From contig NZ_CP072985.1 of the NCBI RefSeq assembly GCF_024397795.1, positions 255,381-319,380 of the forward strand: a DNA stretch of 64,000 nt, in the 5' to 3' direction. Positions 54,481 to 62,813 of the stretch are shown here, piece after piece. Source of the DNA: Lactobacillus intestinalis (lineage in GTDB: Bacteria > Bacillota > Bacilli > Lactobacillales > Lactobacillaceae). A model generated the notes under the pieces. The model had not been told where the DNA came from, did not search any database, and worked only from the letters and a program-made list of their open reading frames with translations. The translations under genes and the position numbers were made by a program. Within the stretch, counting starts at the first letter, position 1. Each line of letters opens with the position of its first letter.

Positions 54481-55197
54481 ATGAAACATAAATTATTGAA
54501 AACATCGGTTGTGTCACTTGGATTAGTTAGTACAGCTACAGTAATTACCAATACTGAGCCATCTCAAACCGTTGAAGCAAGTAAATCTGATGATATATTT
54601 GCATACGGATACTGGACTGAACATCCTAACAAATACTTTAAAAATTGGAAAACTGTTGTTTCTACTTCAAAATTATATTTTACAAATAGTGTAGATACAC
54701 ACGTTTTTATTAATCCTTATGAATATACTAATTTTCCCTCAGATAAAACCTTACCTGCAGGTCAAATATTTCAAATAAAAAGATATGATGGTGAATGGCT
54801 TGTTAGAGGAAAAGCCTTCCCAGTTCATAAAGGTTTCTACTGGTTCTTACCTGATGAATTTGATGATTATTCTTCTAATGCCCGTTTTTATGAAGGAAAT
54901 AATGTAAGATACAATTTTGCAACTACTGATAGTTATGTAGGGCTTTCGACTATCTTTAGACCTTCACGTAAAGTTAAAGTTATCAAACCAGTTATGGCCT
55001 ATAAGATAAAACAAGAAGTTCCAGCATATAAAAATCATATTGTAGGTAAAACTAAGATTAAAAAGGGCACCATTTTAACTGTAACCGGTCCATCAAACCA
55101 CTGGACATTGAAAGTTTCAGGAAAAGGTGTGAGAGAACACTATCCTTATATGTGGAATGTTGGCAAAAGAAGTGGCTGGTATAAGTTAATTGATTAG
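54481..55197 (+). CDS. Secreted protein of unknown function, prophage-encoded (238 aa)
   Basis: A signal peptide (about residues 1-34, ending TVEAS) precedes a mature domain rich in aromatic residues (FAYGYWTEHPNKYFKNWKTV) and a C-terminal SH3/SLAP-like segment (VPAYKNHIVGKTKIKKGTIL). GGAG lies 8-9 bases before the ATG. It shares the MKHK(L/S)LK signal start with the next gene. Likely a lysogenic-conversion surface protein. Confidence 0.7.
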   Translation: MKHKLLKTSVVSLGLVSTATVITNTEPSQTVEASKSDDIFAYGYWTEHPNKYFKNWKTVVSTSKLYFTNSVDTHVFINPYEYTNFPSDKTLPAGQIFQIKRYDGEWLVRGKAFPVHKGFYWFLPDEFDDYSSNARFYEGNNVRYNFATTDSYVGLSTIFRPSRKVKVIKPVMAYKIKQEVPAYKNHIVGKTKIKKGTILTVTGPSNHWTLKVSGKGVREHYPYMWNVGKRSGWYKLID

Positions 55198-55231
55198 TCG
55201 CTAATGTCTTAAGTATTTTGGAGAAAGGAAA

Positions 55232-55783
55232 ATGAAACATAAATCATTAAAAATATCACTTGCTGCATTAGGGATGTTTGCTACTACTTTAACAACAGCA
55301 AATATTCATTCTAACCAAGTCAATGCAGCTTACTACCGAGGAGCCAAAGTAACTACTCCGAAATCAATCAGAGGAACATGGTATAACTACAATTTTAATA
55401 AGCTAAACAAAATGACAATAACTGCTCATACTGTAACCTTACCTAAATTAGATACTAACTCTCCTCATGGTACATTTACTTTGTATAAACAAGATAAGAA
55501 AATTTATCGTAAAGCTAGTGGTAATTTGAAGTATATGGAAAGAGCTAATAAATATGCCTATAAACATCATTGGATGAATAGTTGGACTTATAACAACCAA
55601 GGATTCAAGTGGATAGGCATTGATCCTTATTGGCTCGATGCAGGTGATAATGATTACGGTGGTGGTTTAAGAGCTACTACCATAAATAAAAATGGTCACA
55701 CAGTTAAACAATTGATTCTTAAAAATCCTAACTCTGTTAAATATTTTTATAAGTCCCCTACTCTAACAAAGAAAATTAAATAA
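55232..55783 (+). CDS. Secreted protein of unknown function, prophage-encoded (183 aa)
   Basis: A signal peptide (about residues 1-32, ending QVNAA) precedes KVTTPKSIRGTWYNYNFNKL and a repeat-free mature domain, a layout common among lactobacillus secreted proteins with an IRGTWY start. GGAGAAAGG precedes the ATG. It follows the previous secreted-protein gene by 34 bases and has a similar leader, suggesting a pair. Confidence 0.7.
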   Translation: MKHKSLKISLAALGMFATTLTTANIHSNQVNAAYYRGAKVTTPKSIRGTWYNYNFNKLNKMTITAHTVTLPKLDTNSPHGTFTLYKQDKKIYRKASGNLKYMERANKYAYKHHWMNSWTYNNQGFKWIGIDPYWLDAGDNDYGGGLRATTINKNGHTVKQLILKNPNSVKYFYKSPTLTKKIK

Positions 55784-55808
55784 AAAAGCCCCGCATGTGC
55801 GGAGCTGG
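55781..55808 (-). terminator. Hairpin after the secreted-protein pair
   Basis: GCCCCGCA and TGCGGAGC form a tight stem at the end of the gene. The T run lies on the reverse-strand side, so it terminates better in that direction; it may still protect the forward mRNA. Confidence 0.55.
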
Positions 55809-55825
55809 AAAGGAATGATTTATTA

Positions 55826-56596
55826 ATGGATTTTAATGACTGGAAAGACTTTTTACCTACTTCTCTAGTAGAAAACTTGGTAGGTCCTTCAAGTGATGCA
55901 ATTGGTAAGACTTTAGGTGGAATACTTTATTGGACATTTCAACTTCCAATAAAATATGGAATTGTTAAAAAAGCTGAATTTGATCAACTTGCCCAAGAGA
56001 CTTCTAAAAAATTAAAAAAGATCCCAGAAGAAAATAAAAGCGCAGATAAATTAGGCCTGGTATTAAAAGCATTAGAAGAATCAAAATATCAACTAAATGA
56101 AGAAGAATTGCGAAAAATGTTTGCTCAATTAATTGCATCTACCTTAGACAATCGTAAAAACACAGTAATTTCACCACGTTTTGCTACTATATTATCCCAA
56201 TTAAGTGGAAAAGATGCTGAGTTCTTTAAATTATTAGTTGAAGAGAATCATGGTGATCTTTTATACGGTTACTTAATAGGGCGTAAAGAAGAATATGGAG
56301 CTTATCAAACCATCACGGATAAAATGTATGAACAAAATAGAACGTCTATAAGATCTCTTCCTATTTCTTCCGTAAACGTTTTAGAATCATTAGGGTTAGT
56401 CAAAGTTTTTGAGACATCATATCCATCAAATAATATTGCAGATGCAACCTATCAGCATATTGAAAAATCTTTACATAGTTTAAATTCAAAATTTCATAAC
56501 CCATTTCAAGATTGTTCTAATGATATTATTGAGTTTAAACACTGTCATGTTGAACTCACTTCTTTTGGCGCTAATTTTAGTCGTTGTGTTCTTTAA
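55826..56596 (+). CDS. DUF4393 / Abi-alpha-like protein
   Basis: 256 aa. The N-terminal amphipathic region (GPSSDAIGKTLGGILYWTFQ) and the core SADKLGLVLKALEESKYQLN-EEELRKMFAQLIASTLD match my memory of the Abi-alpha family (formerly DUF4393), linked to abortive phage infection. Placement in a prophage next to the integrase fits a superinfection-exclusion role (inference). AAAGGAATG precedes the ATG by about 10 bases. Its 3' end overlaps a small reverse ORF by 20 bp. Confidence 0.72.
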   Translation: MDFNDWKDFLPTSLVENLVGPSSDAIGKTLGGILYWTFQLPIKYGIVKKAEFDQLAQETSKKLKKIPEENKSADKLGLVLKALEESKYQLNEEELRKMFAQLIASTLDNRKNTVISPRFATILSQLSGKDAEFFKLLVEENHGDLLYGYLIGRKEEYGAYQTITDKMYEQNRTSIRSLPISSVNVLESLGLVKVFETSYPSNNIADATYQHIEKSLHSLNSKFHNPFQDCSNDIIEFKHCHVELTSFGANFSRCVL

Positions 56597-56723
56597 AAAG
56601 CAATTTAAGAGCTATCACTTGTTGATAAGACAATATTAATTGTGTGCGATCCTTATCTTTAAAAATCACATCTCCTAATGGAGTCAAATAATAATTATAT
56701 CCTAAAGCTTTATCTTTTTTCAT
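56577..56723 (-). CDS. Small phage protein, 48 aa
   Basis: Encodes MKKDKALGYNYYLTPLGDVI plus 28 residues. AGAAGG lies 7 bases before the ATG. Convergent with and overlapping the Abi-alpha-like gene. No known family. The remaining gap to the integrase (56,724-56,913) shows nothing else. Confidence 0.55.
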   Translation of the reverse strand: MKKDKALGYNYYLTPLGDVIFKDKDRTQLILSYQQVIALKLLFKEHND

Positions 56724-56913
56724 ATTTTAACCTTCTCTTTTATTTATTACTTTTATTGTACAATAATTCTATTTTATAAGTCCCATGTTTTGAAGACTTT
56801 AAAAGCCAAACAAAATTTTCTCTACTGCACTACCAACAGAGGAATCGATAAATATTAAGTCTGCATAAGCAGGCTTTAATTTATCCATTAAAAAGAACAA
56901 GTGTTTAGGAAGG

Positions 56914-58080
56914 ATGGTCATATGCCACGAAAAAAGGATTCAGCAGTATCAGCTAAAAGATGGTAAAACATATTATCGCTTAAAAACTTATATTGGAATT
57001 AATCCTGAAACCAAAAGACCTGTAAAAGTTACTAGAAGCAAATTAAAAACCAGAAAAGAGGCAGAACAACTAAGAATTAAGCTAAAAGCACAGGGAGCTA
57101 CTAAAATTGGTCGGAAACAATATTTGAATAAACAGCAAATAACTGTTACAGATGTGTGGAATTCATGGCTAAAAGTTTATAAACTTGATGCAAGAGGATC
57201 AACTATAGTACATAAAAAAATGATCTGGAATAATCCTACTAAACCTAGATTTGGAGAGGTTTATATTTCACATATATCATCTGAACATGTACAAAATTTT
57301 GTTGATGATATGGCCAATAATTATCTTGAATATCGAAGTTACATTAATTTACTAAAATCTCTTATAAAACACGCCATTATAAAAGGTTGGACTGATTATG
57401 ATCCTTTTAATCGAGTTGTGATTCCTAAAAAATCCGCCAAAAAGCATACTCGAAACCCTAAAGACAATTATCTTGAACTTGATGAACTTCAAAGATTTTT
57501 AACTGCAGCTAAAAAATTACATTTTGAATGGTATGTTTATTTCTTTATAACTGCTTCTTTAGGAGTTCGTCGTGGTGAAAGTTTAGCACTTAAATGGTCA
57601 GATATTAACTGGAATGATAAGCTTATTTATATTCGGCGGACCGTTACTACCGATGAACAAGGTCAGAAGGCACTAGGACCAACAAAAACAAGTGATAAAT
57701 ATAGAAAAAATAATGGCTTGCCTATTAGTGATCATTTGTTAAAAGTATTAAAAGAATTTAAAGCTTATCGTACAAAATGGTATGATAAAAGTGAATTTTT
57801 ATTTCATACGCCTGATAATGATTTTTATACAACACAAGCTCCTAGCTTTTGGTTAGCACAACTTTATAAGCATGATCCTACTCTTAAGCACATTACTATG
57901 CATGGATTACGCCATACTCTAGCCACTTTGATGTTTGAAACTAATAATAATCTAAATCCTGAAGATGTCGCCTATCAACTAGGACACAAACATGTTTCAA
58001 CTACTTTAGATATTTACACTTCAATTACCAAAAAGAAAAAAGCTGAATTAACAAAGACACGAAATAAATTAGGCTTATAA
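56914..58080 (+). CDS. int: Prophage tyrosine integrase
   Basis: 388 aa. An N-terminal arm-binding domain (KDGKTYYRLKTYIGINPETK) and core-binding domain precede the catalytic set: Arg in SLGVRRGESLALKW, MHGLRHTLATLMF, LGHKHVSTTLDIY. The start is uncertain. The ATG at 56914 touches GGAAGG, while the better-spaced ATG at 56922 (MPRKKD) is out of frame unless one A of the six-A run (56930-56935) is removed, giving MPRKRIQQYQLKDGK. It lies about 100 bases from the right attachment core and catalyses integration at that site. Confidence 0.92.
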   Translation: MVICHEKRIQQYQLKDGKTYYRLKTYIGINPETKRPVKVTRSKLKTRKEAEQLRIKLKAQGATKIGRKQYLNKQQITVTDVWNSWLKVYKLDARGSTIVHKKMIWNNPTKPRFGEVYISHISSEHVQNFVDDMANNYLEYRSYINLLKSLIKHAIIKGWTDYDPFNRVVIPKKSAKKHTRNPKDNYLELDELQRFLTAAKKLHFEWYVYFFITASLGVRRGESLALKWSDINWNDKLIYIRRTVTTDEQGQKALGPTKTSDKYRKNNGLPISDHLLKVLKEFKAYRTKWYDKSEFLFHTPDNDFYTTQAPSFWLAQLYKHDPTLKHITMHGLRHTLATLMFETNNNLNPEDVAYQLGHKHVSTTLDIYTSITKKKKAELTKTRNKLGL

Positions 58081-58091
58081 AAACGAAAAAA

Positions 58092-58128
58092 GAGCCCTTT
58101 TACGTAGATTTTACGTAAAAAAGCTCTA
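58092..58128 (-). terminator. Hairpin with TTTTACGTA arms, lipoprotein terminator and possible integrase arm site
   Basis: AGAGC/GCTCT closes an inner stem TTTTACGTA/TACGTAAAA; the reverse strand continues with T6. The TTTTACGTA element recurs near the left end of the prophage at 48801 and as ATTACGTAG at 48821. Confidence 0.6.
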
Positions 58129-58169
58129 AAATCGGCTATCGTTATTGATATAAAGCCAAAGTCTAAGTA

Positions 58170-59051
58170 TTACTTCAAGCTATTAAGCATTTTAAAAGCA
58201 GTTGTAGTATCGTGTGCCTTCAATTGGTATGTGCTATTGCCTTTTTGCCATGCAATAACAGTATTGAGTGAACCTAAACTGTCACCCATAGTTACATGCA
58301 CGCTACCATGGCTAGAAGTTGATGGAACACCATATTCATTTACTAACTTCAAGACAGATTTACCGCGATCAGTAGGATTTTCTTTTAATTGGGTACTTGC
58401 TTGGATTACATATGACCAGTCGCCCTTGTTCCATTGAAGGTAACTTTGTCCAGCAGCCCCTTGAGTAGTAGCAGTGGTATCAGCATCTAACTTAGTAGTT
58501 GGTAAGCCTTTTTGAGCTGGCATGTAGTTAATAATACCATCTGGATCTTCTGAATTTTTAGTTTCAGTTAAAACCGCAAATGGCTTTTCATTCTTCACAC
58601 TTGCCGCATTAAATTCAGCAGGAGAATTGCCTACACTATAATATACAGTATTAGTATTTCCGTTCTTAGTGTAGCGAACATTCAAATTATCACTACCTGT
58701 GCCTAAACCATCACGAGTTGGTAAGAGCATCCCTGGAAGAGCTTTACGTAACTTAGCTGTCATCTTTTCCATTCGGTCACGTTCAGGAGCTTGACTTGAT
58801 GGCTTCTTATCTTCAGATGATGACTTGTTTTCACTTGAATTAGAAGTGGACTTATTTTCAGATGAAGTTTTATTTTCGCTTGATTGAGTATTAGAACTAT
58901 TCTCTGTTGAGCTATTTTGTTTCTTTTCTACTTGTGAAGTAGCTGGCTTATCCGATGATTTAGAACTAGATTGATTATTTTCATTCGAACAAGCTGCTAA
59001 AGATATAGCTACTAAAGCTGCCGCAGCAGTAATGCCAAGTTTATTCTTCAT
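58170..59051 (-). CDS. Lipoprotein with Ser-rich linker; prophage target gene
   Basis: 293 aa. The signal peptide ends in the lipobox ISLAACSN. A ~70-residue Ser/Asn/Lys linker follows, then a C-terminal domain (MLLPTRDGLGTGSDNLNVRY, later SYLQWNKGDWSYVIQAS) of unknown function. GAGGAGA lies about 8 bases before the ATG. The prophage integrated in its last codons and supplies an equivalent end (LNSLK-stop), so the protein is unchanged. Confidence 0.82.
   Translation of the reverse strand: MKNKLGITAAAALVAISLAACSNENNQSSSKSSDKPATSQVEKKQNSSTENSSNTQSSENKTSSENKSTSNSSENKSSSEDKKPSSQAPERDRMEKMTAKLRKALPGMLLPTRDGLGTGSDNLNVRYTKNGNTNTVYYSVGNSPAEFNAASVKNEKPFAVLTETKNSEDPDGIINYMPAQKGLPTTKLDADTTATTQGAAGQSYLQWNKGDWSYVIQASTQLKENPTDRGKSVLKLVNEYGVPSTSSHGSVHVTMGDSLGSLNTVIAWQKGNSTYQLKAHDTTTAFKMLNSLK
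58177..58188. other. Attachment site, right (attR core)
   Basis: AAGCTATTAAGC within the last codons of the lipoprotein gene, identical to 48697-48708. The stop codon (TAA at 58170-58172 on the reverse strand) lies on the prophage side. Confidence 0.85.
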
Positions 59052-59183
59052 ATTTTATATCTCCTCTTATTAATAAAAACTTTCTTTCATTGGTATTGTA
59101 TCAGAAAAATGCCATCATAACTCTTAAATTATTCTTACGGATTATCTTTTTCCTTACAATTTCTTGAATGTCGATTTACAAAA

Positions 59184-59219
59184 AGCGACTCGTATTCTTA
59201 CAGTGAACACAAGTCGCTC
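59184..59219 (-). terminator. Terminator after bsh
   Basis: AGCGACT pairs with AGTCGCT across a ~20-base loop region with an extra GT/AC step; a T5 run follows on the reverse strand. Confidence 0.65.
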
Positions 59220-59229
59220 AAACTAATAT

Positions 59230-60207
59230 TTAGTTTTCATATTCAATATCTTGATCCTTAAATAAATTGTAACAAATCAACTTTTCACTATCTAAATCTT
59301 CCTTATGCATATCAACCGCACGAATTCTACTATCATTATAAGTAGTGCAGTAAAGAATTCCTTTCTCTAAATTCATACAATCGGAATACATAGTGTATTC
59401 ATAAGAATCAGGTCCTACTTCATCTAAACCTTTAGCTTGTTCAACAGACTTTAAAACGTGAAGATGGTTAGTTACATTCTCAATTTCACTCTTGCCTTGA
59501 GGAGCATGGGCTAATGCAAATGTAGCCTTAACAAAACGTGAAGCAGAATCCATTCCACCAGGTAAATGATGCGTTCCTAAGCCCCGACTATACATATTCA
59601 ATTCTACCTTAGGAGCTAAGAAATTAGTTGGTTGAATTGGTGAGACATCTGCGTAATTACTCAAGTTAATTAAGTGCACAGGGAAGACAGGATTATTAGT
59701 CATGACATTGACAGGATTTTCGTAAATATTTAATCCCTTGTGGCTAGATTCAATTACAATGCTCTTGCCAGTTTTATCAGCAACCATCCAGTGAAGAACA
59801 GCAGCAGGCAAATTTTCTGAAAAGCTAATATCAGAAATATTAGCATCAGCTAAGCCTTGTTTTACATCTTCTACCGTTTCATAATTACTCAACAAATAGG
59901 CAATCAATTCATAGGAAGTAATGTTTTTCTTACCCTTTTCTACTGGGAAATATTGACCTGGACCTTCAAAATTAAGTCCTGCAACACCTAAACCTTTTTC
60001 ATTAATGGCATCACAGTATAAAGGATAATTATCATCTACTACTGAGACACCAATCATTGCATAGTGACTCTTCTGACTTGGAAGATCATGAAAATCAAAT
60101 TCATAATTACGGGGTGTAATTACAATCTTTTGACCATAAGCAATTTCATAATCTAAGTTTCTACCAAAATAATGTTCGTTAGAATTGTAAAGTATTGATG
60201 TACACAT
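59230..60207 (-). CDS. bsh: Conjugated bile salt hydrolase (choloylglycine hydrolase family)
   Basis: 325 aa. Cys2 follows the start Met (MCTSILYNSNEHYFGRNLDY) and becomes the catalytic N-terminal nucleophile. Arg16 and Asp19 are in GRNLDYE, Asn in VMTNNPVFP, and the RGLGTHHLPGGMDSASRF block carries the conserved Arg. The NFEGPGQYFP loop fits lactobacillus BSH. It hydrolyses taurine- or glycine-conjugated bile salts in the cytoplasm. AGGAG lies 10 bases before the ATG. Monocistronic. Confidence 0.93.
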   Translation of the reverse strand: MCTSILYNSNEHYFGRNLDYEIAYGQKIVITPRNYEFDFHDLPSQKSHYAMIGVSVVDDNYPLYCDAINEKGLGVAGLNFEGPGQYFPVEKGKKNITSYELIAYLLSNYETVEDVKQGLADANISDISFSENLPAAVLHWMVADKTGKSIVIESSHKGLNIYENPVNVMTNNPVFPVHLINLSNYADVSPIQPTNFLAPKVELNMYSRGLGTHHLPGGMDSASRFVKATFALAHAPQGKSEIENVTNHLHVLKSVEQAKGLDEVGPDSYEYTMYSDCMNLEKGILYCTTYNDSRIRAVDMHKEDLDSEKLICYNLFKDQDIEYEN

Positions 60208-60285
60208 ATTTATCGACTCCTTACATTTTCACTTATCAAAGTCTATTTTAAGCCTTATATGAATACGTGTACAAAATTATACCTT

Positions 60286-61548
60286 TTATTTATTCCGATA
60301 ATCTTCTCCATAGATATATTTATGGAGTTTCAAGTACTGTTCTTCTAATTTTTTCTCATTGAGATTATCTTTAGCAAAGTAATACCTTTTTCCTTCCAGT
60401 CCTTTAGGCATGTAATTTTGCTGAGCAACCTGAAACGGCTCTTCAAATGGAGATTTAATTAAACCGCCACCTGTAATCTCCTCAGAATGCTTATAGTGCA
60501 TATCACGAAGGCCCCGTGGCATGGGATGTTGATTAGGATGAGCGGTATCATGATCAAGTTCTTGCCGAATCTTATCAAAAGATCCCGATTTTGGTGATAA
60601 ACACATCAACATGGTTGCAAACATCAAAGGGTAAATGGCTTTGGGCATTCCTACTTTTTCAGCTTGATTGGCTGCAATGACAATTTGAGTAACTCGGACT
60701 GGATTCGCTAAACCGATATAAGTATAAGGAATTTCACGCAATCTACGCACAACAGAAGGCAAATCACCATTTTTTAGTAAAACTGCTAAATAATACAAGG
60801 CCGCATCAGTATCTGAGCCAGCCATAGAATCAGAATAAGCTGCTAAATAATCATAATGTTTCGTGGCTTTACGATCATAACTAAAGTTTTGAGATTTAGC
60901 AAAGTTCTTAACATCCTCTATTTTTAAGATTTGCGGATTAATTGCATGCAGAGTTTCTAAAATATTTAAAGCAACTCGTAAATCACCATTTGCGGCGACT
61001 GCGATTAATTTTACTCCTTCTGCCGAAACTTTTGTATCATCACGGTACAATTCTTTAACTGCTCGTTCTACTACTTGAGCCACTTCATCATCTTTTAAAG
61101 GCTTAAATTCAAAAATCTGGCACCGCGACCTCACTGCTGGCACCAATGACATAATTGGATTCTCAGTAGTAGCTCCAATTAACATAATATGGCCATTTTC
61201 TAAATAAGGTAGCAAAAAATCCTGCAAAGTTTTAGTCATACGATGAATTTCATCAATCAATAAAACAAAAGTTTGGTCAGGATAATTGTTAATTATTTTA
61301 ACTAGCTTGGCTTTATTATCAATTGATGCATTTATTTTTTCAAAATGATAGCCAAATTCTTGCGCAATAATTTGAGCTAATGTGGATTTGCCCGTTCCCG
61401 GAGGTCCCCACAAAACTAAAGAAACTGGAACATGGTTTTCAATAATTTTTTGCAAAGGCTTTCCTTTTCCTAATAAGTCTCTCTGGCCTACCACTTCTGA
61501 GAACGTTCGTGGACGCAATTGATCAGCTAAAGGTTTTCTAATCGTCAT
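60286..61548 (-). CDS. rarA: Replication-associated recombination protein RarA (MgsA)
   Basis: 420 aa. AAA+ ATPase with LRPRTFSEVVGQRDLLG, Walker A LWGPPGTGKSTLAQII, Walker B VLLIDEIHRMTK and sensor GATTENP. The C-terminal tetramerisation domain is present (YLAAYSDSMAGSDTDAALYY; MPRGLRDMHYKHSEE). It acts at stalled replication forks with SSB. GGAGG lies 7 bases before the ATG at 61548; the longer in-frame version reaches into the previous gene and is rejected. Confidence 0.93.
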   Translation of the reverse strand: MTIRKPLADQLRPRTFSEVVGQRDLLGKGKPLQKIIENHVPVSLVLWGPPGTGKSTLAQIIAQEFGYHFEKINASIDNKAKLVKIINNYPDQTFVLLIDEIHRMTKTLQDFLLPYLENGHIMLIGATTENPIMSLVPAVRSRCQIFEFKPLKDDEVAQVVERAVKELYRDDTKVSAEGVKLIAVAANGDLRVALNILETLHAINPQILKIEDVKNFAKSQNFSYDRKATKHYDYLAAYSDSMAGSDTDAALYYLAVLLKNGDLPSVVRRLREIPYTYIGLANPVRVTQIVIAANQAEKVGMPKAIYPLMFATMLMCLSPKSGSFDKIRQELDHDTAHPNQHPMPRGLRDMHYKHSEEITGGGLIKSPFEEPFQVAQQNYMPKGLEGKRYYFAKDNLNEKKLEEQYLKLHKYIYGEDYRNK

Positions 61549-61559
61549 AATTTTTCCTC

Positions 61560-62132
61560 CTATGCGCGTGGCATTGGATAAATCATCAACCAAACCCAGT
61601 AAATAGTCATAATAATCACAGCAATATACGCTATCATTGCCAAAAATTTTTCAAATGGCCCTCCCACTTTATAATAAAGCAATGGTCTACCTTTTTTCTT
61701 ATAGAATGGAGCTAACCATTGTACTCCTTGTTTACTAAAGCTATCTTCCACCAAATGCAAAAAATATCCAATTACGAGGCCTAGCCATAAACTTCCCCAA
61801 ATATTGGGCAAAACAAAGGGTCTTAATTGAATAGGTTTAAGAGGAATTAAAAGATTCATCAAAAAATACAAAATTACAGCAAAAATTATCCATCCTAATA
61901 ATGAATGGGTAATTCCCCGATGACGTAAAAACATACTAAAGTTAATGGGGGATTTACGACTTACTTTACTATTATGTTGGTCAATATCAGGCAAAGATGC
62001 TCCAATTCCAGTTGCTAAAAGAAGAGCAATGTTTGAAGCTGGATGAGTTAAAAAGCTATCTGTAGCGATTAAGCCAAATTCTACAAGGGCAATGCTAAAG
62101 ATGCGATGAGATTGAGCTAGCAAGCTGTTCAC
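61560..62132 (-). CDS. Membrane-bound metal-dependent hydrolase, YdjM-like
   Basis: 190 aa with four membrane helices. The family's metal-ligand pattern is visible: GIGASLPDIDQHNSKVSRK, then FLRHRGITHSLLGW, then GYFLHLVEDSFSKQGVQWL. Substrate unknown; relatives are SOS- or envelope-linked. It lies 11 bases upstream of rarA on the same strand, so the two are co-transcribed. Confidence 0.82.
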   Translation of the reverse strand: MNSLLAQSHRIFSIALVEFGLIATDSFLTHPASNIALLLATGIGASLPDIDQHNSKVSRKSPINFSMFLRHRGITHSLLGWIIFAVILYFLMNLLIPLKPIQLRPFVLPNIWGSLWLGLVIGYFLHLVEDSFSKQGVQWLAPFYKKKGRPLLYYKVGGPFEKFLAMIAYIAVIIMTIYWVWLMIYPMPRA

Positions 62133-62195
62133 CTCTAAAGTAAAATTTCTTTATATATTGTAGCATACAACTCTCTGTAAAATCGTTAATTTAGA

Positions 62196-62226
62196 GCAAA
62201 GATAAAAGCCTTTCGGCTTTATTTAT
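62196..62226. terminator. Short hairpin at the chromosome/plasmid-like boundary
   Basis: GATAAA-GCC pairs with GGC-TTTATC around TTTC and is flanked by A and T residues on both sides. Confidence 0.45.
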
Positions 62227-62251
62227 CCCACAAAAATTTGATGAGTACTTT

Positions 62252-62428
62252 ATGAAAGAGATTGTCACTTATATTTACGATAATGAGATTGATAACTATG
62301 CTGACTTCTTGATGATTTGCATTAAACATTCTGATGATTGGTTTGATGTTGCAATCAACCACAATACTTTAGCAATCAACAAGATGATTGACGGTATGTG
62401 GTTAAAAAAGAAAAATGAACTTAGATAA
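62252..62428 (+). CDS. Fragment of an unrecognised protein, 58 aa
   Basis: The frame reads MKEIVTYIYDNEIDNYADFL to WLKKKNELR. It looks like a C-terminal end of a longer protein, because the same frame is open several codons upstream (FDEYF) without a ribosome site. It ends before a GC-rich hairpin at 62437-62468 (CCCCCC/GGGGGG). It may mark the edge of the plasmid-like insertion. Confidence 0.4.
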   Translation: MKEIVTYIYDNEIDNYADFLMICIKHSDDWFDVAINHNTLAINKMIDGMWLKKKNELR

Positions 62429-62602
62429 TAAAAGCCCCCCTGACTGAAAAGTCGAAGGGGGGTTATTTAGTTTGAGGTTTGGGAACCCTATGATTTGGGA
62501 GGGGAACAAAACGTCAAACAGGTATCAGCTAATTGCCACAATTGGTGGCGCTGATACTCGGCTCAGAAGAGTCGAATAGCTATCTGCAAGCCCCCTCGGC
62601 GA

Positions 62603-62650
62603 GCCCACACTTTGTTTGCAAAGTATAGTGGGTTATACTTTACATGGAAA
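62603..62650 (+). other. oriT: MobV-type origin of transfer (pMV158 RSA-like)
   Basis: CACACTTTG, then CAAAGTATAGTGGG, then TTATACTTTACATGGAA follow the pMV158 oriT almost base for base: an inverted repeat around the nick region and the TTATACTTTACATG tail. By analogy the nick would fall between 62632 and 62633. The cognate relaxase gene starts about 900 bases downstream rather than directly adjacent. Confidence 0.8.
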
Positions 62651-62707
62651 TAGTCACCGAATTCCATTTGGAAATTACTTTGTAACTATGTTTTGAGGAG
62701 GAGTAAA

Positions 62708-62782
62708 ATGCGTTCCTACGTTCGACATTACCCATTAGCGATAGCTAAATTAATGTGTCTGTGCTCTCCTAAAATCTACTGA
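62708..62782 (+). CDS. Short leader ORF (24 aa) ahead of cadD
   Basis: Encodes MRSYVRHYPLAIAKLMCLCS plus PKIY. GAGGAGG lies about 5 bases before the ATG, as strong as any gene here. It ends 32 bases before cadD. It contains two Cys flanking a Leu (MCLC). A regulatory leader role is inferred; no terminator is obvious between it and cadD. Confidence 0.45.
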   Translation: MRSYVRHYPLAIAKLMCLCSPKIY

Positions 62783-62813
62783 TTTATTACTGGCTAATAC
62801 AGGAGGTTTTTTT

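Larger units (their letters stand above)
48697..58188. mobile_element. Decayed prophage of about 9.5 kb, integrated in a lipoprotein 3' end
   Basis: The element is bounded by a 12-bp direct repeat. The integrase lies next to the right end. It carries a CI/Cro-type divergent switch, an ImmA remnant, an antirepressor, HicAB, an endolysin fragment, and lysogenic-conversion type genes beside the integrase. All head, tail, packaging and replication genes are absent. A junction fusing a regulator to the endolysin C-terminus shows where the deletion occurred. TTTTACGTA-type repeats occur near both ends (48801 and 48821; 58099 and 58110), as expected for integrase arm sites. It cannot make phage on its own. 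Confidence 0.88.
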
